From contig JAJNNX010000023.1 of assembly GCA_023159155.1 (NCBI GenBank), positions 620,001 through 684,000 of the forward strand: a stretch of DNA of 64,000 bases. The letters are read 5' to 3'. A model generated the notes under the pieces. It was not told the origin of the DNA, did no database searches, and was given only the letters and a program-made list of their open reading frames with translations. This document shows, piece after piece, positions 59,029-64,000 of the stretch. The position numbers were made by a program, and so were the translations under genes. The first letter of the stretch is position 1. Every line of letters begins with the position of its first letter. This DNA comes from Ustulina deusta. Taxonomy: Eukaryota; Ascomycota; Sordariomycetes; Xylariales; Xylariaceae.

Positions 59029-59999
59029 CTAGTCCCGATCTTCGGGGTGGAAGACCAAGCAGCGAACCTCAATACTCTCGCGCGAAGGGGCATCAGGCTT
59101 GGAGCTAGGGTCCACAAATGCCGTGTGAGGGATGCGACGGGCACGGCCGTCTGTTTTACTGTCGAAGCACTTGATCAGAAGCACCTCCTGGGGGGTCAAC
59201 CCCTTCTTGTAGTACCAGCGTTGTGCGGGCGAATATCGCACCCCGAGCGTCTCGCCCTTGCGGGTGGGGTAGATCAATCCGATAGGCACAAGCTCTTCCT
59301 CACCGACGCTGTGAGCGTCGGCCACGGCCAGCGGGTCACGCTCCACCGTCTTGATAGGTCGCCATACGTTGATGATCTGGACACGGCCCTTAAGAAGCTC
59401 CGCTGCCTCCTCGGCAGGGAGGTGGTGAGGCACGCGAGACAGCGAGGCCGCATACGATTGGTCGATGTGCACGCGCTGCACTGGCCCGCGCAGGTTGGCG
59501 GTCGCATCCTTCTTGTCCCGGCTATCTTGAGACTGGCGACGGATGGTGTGATCGAAGATGAATATCTTGGACGCGCCGGTGCTAACTGGGGCGTTAGTGC
59601 GAATGAATGCTTGAGAATTCGTGTTTATTGTGCTTACACGTCCTTGAGCAGCTGTTCCGTCTCTGGATAGTACACGGCCTTGATGTGATCGTCGTCGATG
59701 AAGTCCTTCTCCCGCGCTACGTGGCGGTGGATCTGGAAGCCCTGCTTGTCAAGGGTGAACTCGGCCTCTCGTCCCGCGATGTTGGTGATCTTGACGCTTT
59801 GGGGTGCCGAGGGTCTCTCGTACGTCTGGGGTCTGTCCACATAGGTTGGTTGCGGTGCCGAGCCATCCTCGTTGTCCTTGAAGAAATTCAGCACGGTTTG
59901 CACCTCGCTCGGAGATACAAACCCGCCGGTGGCCTGGAGACCCTCGGCGAAGAAGGTCGGGAGACTGCCTGTAGGCGCTTGGACGTCTGCGGATGCCAT
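59029..59999 (-). CDS. AsaB/CmcJ-like oxygenase family protein
   Basis: Exons 59638-59999 and 59029-59581 give 304 aa. The family signatures in order are FQIHRHVAREKDFIDDD, KIFIFDHTIRR, VQRVHIDQSYAAS, INVWRPIKTVERDPLAVAD and CFDSKTDGRARRIPHTAF. This set is typical of the fungal group annotated as GA4 desaturase/AsaB/7-alpha-cephem-methoxylase-like. H159-x-D161 with distal H273 fits an Fe(II)/2-oxoglutarate-type facial triad, an inference from spacing. Members occur both in secondary-metabolite clusters and alone; here the neighbours are MET1 and a small Zn2Cys6 gene, with no synthase. The acceptor CAGTTAG was chosen over the nearer CCCCAG because only it keeps the frame. Confidence 0.87.
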
Positions 60000-61282
60000 T
60001 GTGTTCTGGAGGGGGGTCGAAACGTGTATTTAGCTTAGCCTACAAAATGTTGAGTATGCGCCAATGTGTATAGACTAGTATAATCTGAAGCAAAGATAGC
60101 TTCTTCCAACCTTCCATCCCTCGGTATTTATATATTGGCCGTTTCCGGATGAGCTCACAGCTACCCCTGTCAATTGGCTGGCACATTCCATTAGGCAGGC
60201 CGGCCGTGTCGGTTCCCCGCAAGCACGTCACCTCGCTCTGGGGTTGCGACGAGATGTGTCGTGGCCTATTGCACCGCGTCCCGTCCCAGCCATCACGTGT
60301 GGGCGCATTAGAAATCAAGTGGCATTTGTCATCTCTCCCAAGAGATCATCCGATTTCCATGCCTTGAGATAGCTGAGGTCCTGGGAGCTGTCTCATTCCG
60401 TGTCGAGCTTTACCGTGATACCTGTTTACTATATCGCCGGATCCACCGGACGCATTGTAAAGCACACGCAAGGCGGAATTCCAAGTACAACTCCGCAGTC
60501 ATCCCATGGGTACGCGAAGACGCCTGTTCGCAAGAGACAAGCTCCAATATCGTGTCAGGTGGACCATTGCGGAATCAGAGGTGCATTCGGTTATTAGAGT
60601 CTAGGTAGGTTTATTGATTATTCTATCTAACAGACCACCAATGAAAATGACACTCGCGGTCGTAATTATTAATCCATATCGTCATTGGTTTCTGTGTACG
60701 GACACTGGTTGTGCCGCGTGGGAGAATATCCGCTGCTCTATGGGCGGGAATCCGCAAATGTTAACGCCTGTCAGGCCGACTTCATAACTGGCGTAGTTAA
60801 GCGTTGTAATTCTTCCTCGGTGCAGCTTCGGGTTGTATTACACATCAACGACATTCGTAATTCTGCCTTCCTCAACCATATCGCACCGTATCAGATATCA
60901 TCCTCGAGCGGTTGTGTCTACAGTCTTCATTCCCTCTTCGGACATCAGGCCATTCCGAATACAACGTCTAAAAAACGGTTCGACTAACGTAATTACAACA
61001 ACCATGAATAAACAGATTCGATCCATGGAGTCAAGTCGGGAAGGTGACAGGCTTTTTTTTTTTTCCTCCTTTTTTTCTTTTCTCCAGGCTTCGTCGATAG
61101 CAGGAGTATTGGCTGAAGCTATTAGTATGTTAGAGCCTTAGCCTCTACTGTCGAGTTGAGTTGACCTACAAGTGTGCTAACCTCGCTGCAGTGATCTGCA
61201 GAGATATCAGGCATGTTTGCGTGCTCGCCCAGAGTTTTTGGCCCGAAGACTTGATTCGTTAAGACATACACCCAGCAGCTAC
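60000..61282. other. Intergenic, no gene seen
   Basis: About 1.3 kb. It has a T-rich run at 61051-61080 and short random frames only. Confidence 0.5.
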
Positions 61283-61848
61283 TCAAGGCGACCCAGGCTT
61301 TACAGTCTCGGTCAACAACACGAGCGTGTCAGAAGCAATTTGCTTCAGTTCGTCAGTCTGCGGCGAGCTGAATTCTATGACATCGGGTTGGTCGGTAGGT
61401 TTGTTCTCGGCCGCGGCTTGCTCTTGTTGTTTCTGCATGAGGGTGCACTGGTCTCACTGTCAGCATGCGCATTAAACACCCAACATACCCAAGGTAGCTT
61501 CTTGGATGATTTCCAATTGTATCCATGATTTACATGTGTGTTACAGGGAGGGGAACTTACGTCCAACCAGGACTTCTTTGCGCACCTCTCGCACGGGACG
61601 CCATATCGATCCGCTACACATCTCACGTGGGCAGCCCGACACGACGTGCAGCTTCTGACCGTTCGCTTTCCCCCGATCCGCTTCCTCCTCCTTCGCAATG
61701 GCGTACTTGGTGGCGACGTAATGGGCCGTGACATCGAGAACTGTTTGAGAGGCGTTCTGCCATTTCCCCCCTCGTTTTTGGCGCTATCGCTCGTAGCGCT
61801 GCATTGGTCGTTTGGTTCCATCGTCACCGTTGTGTCGGTAGATCCCAT
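61283..61848 (-). CDS. Small Zn(II)2Cys6 DNA-binding protein
   Basis: Exons 61561-61848 and 61283-61447 give only 150 aa. A basic stretch (LRRRRKRIGGKRTVR) precedes a complete fungal binuclear zinc cluster with C67, C70, C77, C86, C89 and C97, spacing 2-6-8-2-7. The sixth cysteine is the first codon of exon 2, so splicing completes the cluster; without it the protein would lack one ligand. Exon 2 then encodes a Gln/Glu helix (MQKQQEQAAAENK) and ends soon after. No fungal-specific transcription-factor middle domain follows. It would bind DNA, possibly as a dimer through the short helix, but has no evident activation region. It may act as a repressor, or be a shortened paralogue. Confidence 0.85.
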
Positions 61849-62645
61849 GTGGCGGTTACCGGCTGGTTATTATCTTAAACCGCGTTGGAGGGCGTCACGC
61901 TGACGGCTTGGTCTTTGCAGTACACTGTAGAGATGGACCCAAGTTCGTACCTGCGGTGAGAACCCCAGCTGGTTGTGCTATGTTTATATAGGTGGCGGTG
62001 GGCAACGGGACCATCCGTATTTCCACCTTGAGATGTTACAGTCCGATGCGACACAAAGGCCGCCGATGTGGAGCTTTTTGAGACCGCCTTGATGTGATAT
62101 CTTAGTTGCCTTCGCAACTGATGGCTTCCCTTGACATGCAAGGCCGTCCGGTTGTACTGGATCTAGTGTCTTTCAAATCACCTTGGTGGGTTTGTCGACT
62201 GCACGTTTTCTTTGAAAGGATAATGCATGCAGGGCATCACTTCGCAATATAGTCAAATACGGAATGAAAATCACGCTCTGGCTTAGAAGATGGAGTTACA
62301 TCATGCGTTCTAGTTGTGCATATCTATCTGTCCACTCAGGTGTGCCCACCAAGCCATCAAGCAAGGCCAGCGCAGATTGAAAGGGACTCTTTATCTGAAC
62401 AGTAATTCATTCTTAGCTTTAAGCAAATTTAAAATTCAGGGAGGCCGTTTGGCCTCTGAAAAAATGCGATGTTATGGACGGTAATCGGCATCACAAGCTC
62501 CCAAGCCTATCTTACATCCACGCAGCTATTAACTAGCCTACTGGCAAAAGAAGTACTGGGGCAATTCAGCTCATACAGAACTGGCGATGTGCTCAGAACA
62601 CCGGGGATTGAATCGAGTGATATGTAAGCCCCTTCCGCCAAGTAA
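61849..62645. other. Intergenic spacer
   Basis: About 800 bp between the transporter's 3' end and the zinc-cluster gene's start. No feature is recognised. Confidence 0.5.
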
Positions 62646-64000
62646 TCACAACTGCCCAGTATTAGTTGCTCGGCCATGTAGCCTAGCCAGCCAAGACGTC
62701 GACATGAATTGCCGAATGCGCTTCCCCCAAATCATGAATACAATGAGGAACATGTTATTGGCGAGTAGTATCGATCCAAATCCAGCAGATATAACAGCCG
62801 CATAACTGCTTTGCATGATCCAATCCAATACTTTAAACCCCAGGCCAAAGCTAACGAGCTGCTTACCAACGTTCATGGCCATGAGCATTTCCGAGGTGTC
62901 ATTGTTATATGAGTCCACGGCATAAGCCAATGTGAAACTGTAGTAGAAATAGCCACACCACGAGGCCATACCAGCGCCAAGGAAGTACCCTATCCAGTGC
63001 AAATTTAGCTGGGCAGTTAGGCCGTAGACAACCAGGCCGACGGGGCCGACGACCATTGCAGGGAGCATGACGCCCAATCGCATCTCCGCTTCCCGGATGC
63101 CGTTATTGCGGCGTGTGAGGTGTGCTGCCAACATATCTGATGTTGGTGTGAAGGGGACGGCAAGCAGAAATCCTATCGCCGAGCCAACGGACTGGATTCC
63201 GGATATTGACTACAGCGTAGACCAGAATCAGTAGCAGTTTCAACACTTGGACCTTTTCTCATCGTCTGAACTTACCGCAGGCCAGTTGTATGGGGGCGCT
63301 GTGATTTTGATGGGAAAAACAAAATTAAATGACAGACCACCGAGCCCGATGATAATCCCAAAGGACGTGATGACCCATAGGACCTGGGGAACAAGGAAGT
63401 AGGTCATCGACCTCCATAGCAAGGTAAAGAACGGTACCGTCGGATCAGTACGCCCCCACGGCTGGAGAGTGGAGAGGAATGACTTGCGATGAGGAGTGAC
63501 GGGTGCTTGCTCAACAGCAAGCGCTTCGGGTTTATCTTGACTAGTAGTTGCGTTTGCCAAGTCCTGGTCCTCTTTTAACGTGGTATCGACATGCTTTCTC
63601 CTCTGGTACGATGTCTCCTCGACGAAAAAGAAGGCTAAGATGAATAGTGCGGCGGCGAAAGCCAAGATGACGTAGAAGAAAAGTCTCCATGAATATTTAG
63701 TAGAGAGCATATATGCCGCCGGAAGCGTGGCAAGTGCCGCAAGGCATAATGCAACTATTGAGATGCACATCAGTTAAAGGCCTGCGAATGAGCCGAGGAA
63801 TGCCGCTATTACATGTATAGTATCCAAGCTGTACCCCGCGTTCGTGTAGAAAGAATATGTCATTGACAAGCTGAACCGGTAAAGCTTCGCATACGCCAGC
63901 ACCTAGACAGTGGACGATCCTAGCCGCCATGAGGCCGCTGAAGCTAGTCGCTCGTGAGCAGCCAACAAGGCCTCCAATGAACTAATATGTAGAAAAGTAA
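62646..64000 (-). CDS. Major facilitator superfamily transporter, 5' end outside the window
   Basis: The three readable exons are 63813-63981, 63276-63754 and 62646-63209; earlier exons lie beyond the right edge. An acceptor (ATATTAG) ends at 63982. The visible part covers the N-terminal-half helices (LMAARIVHCLGAGVCEALP, then NDIFFLHERGVQLGYYT, the motif-A-like loop between helices, and the YSWRLFF segment). A charged cytosolic central loop follows, then at least six further helices. The order matches fungal 12-helix proton-coupled MFS porters of the multidrug/metabolite type. Substrate and direction cannot be inferred. The C-terminus is short and has no targeting signal. Confidence 0.88.

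Noticed and set aside
1..64000. tRNA, rRNA or CRISPR arrays
   Set aside because: Scanning for tRNA B-box cores (GGTTCRANNCC and complement) found no copy with a matching A box; no rRNA-like or regularly spaced direct repeats were seen. A proper covariance-model scan could not be run.

Overview
The window is nuclear DNA of a filamentous ascomycete (Pezizomycotina, probably a Sordariomycete). Short 45-160 nt GT..AG introns with CTAAC-type branch sites interrupt most genes. Neighbouring genes lie on both strands without operons. The gene content is typically fungal: LIP5, MET1, RSM22, a Zn2Cys6 protein, a CYP55-like P450 and an MFS porter. I rebuilt exon structures by hand; nearly all complete models close in frame.

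Layout. 1-9.87 kb has no convincing gene. Its first 2.8 kb is packed with the octamer GTAGTGTA in both orientations, and the rest looks like a long promoter/leader for a glutamine-rich regulator (9.87-12.66 kb, four exons). 12.7-22.9 kb is sparse: a small two-exon gene of unknown function, a broken secreted-protein gene and a four-helix-like membrane protein. 22.9-32.3 kb holds three larger genes: an 857-aa protein with a caspase-like pattern but no visible catalytic pair, a SAM-methyltransferase-like protein, and a 16-exon SLIP-GC/dynamin-like GTPase. 32.3-38.0 kb is gene-free and carries one of two copies of a dispersed repeat (the other is at 20.5 kb).

38.0-64.0 kb is gene-dense. It contains a secreted HD-domain hydrolase, an alpha/beta hydrolase whose nucleophile serine is replaced, lipoyl synthase, a soluble CYP55-like P450, a Nudix hydrolase, a small membrane protein, a salicylate-hydroxylase-like flavoprotein, a SPOUT1-type RNA methyltransferase, a membrane-anchored thioredoxin, the mitoribosome factor Rsm22, the siroheme enzyme Met1, an AsaB/CmcJ-like oxygenase, a 150-aa Zn2Cys6 protein, and an MFS transporter running off the right edge.

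How they work together. Housekeeping functions dominate the right part: mitochondrial cofactor and ribosome biogenesis (LIP5, Rsm22), sulfite/nitrite reductase cofactor (Met1) and RNA modification (SPOUT1). The oxidoreductases and hydrolases between 38 and 50 kb are interleaved with housekeeping genes and have no backbone synthase, so I do not call a biosynthetic cluster. The most unusual stretch is 22.9-32.3 kb, where a caspase-like pseudoenzyme candidate lies near a large dynamin-like GTPase. Any functional link between them is only a hypothesis.
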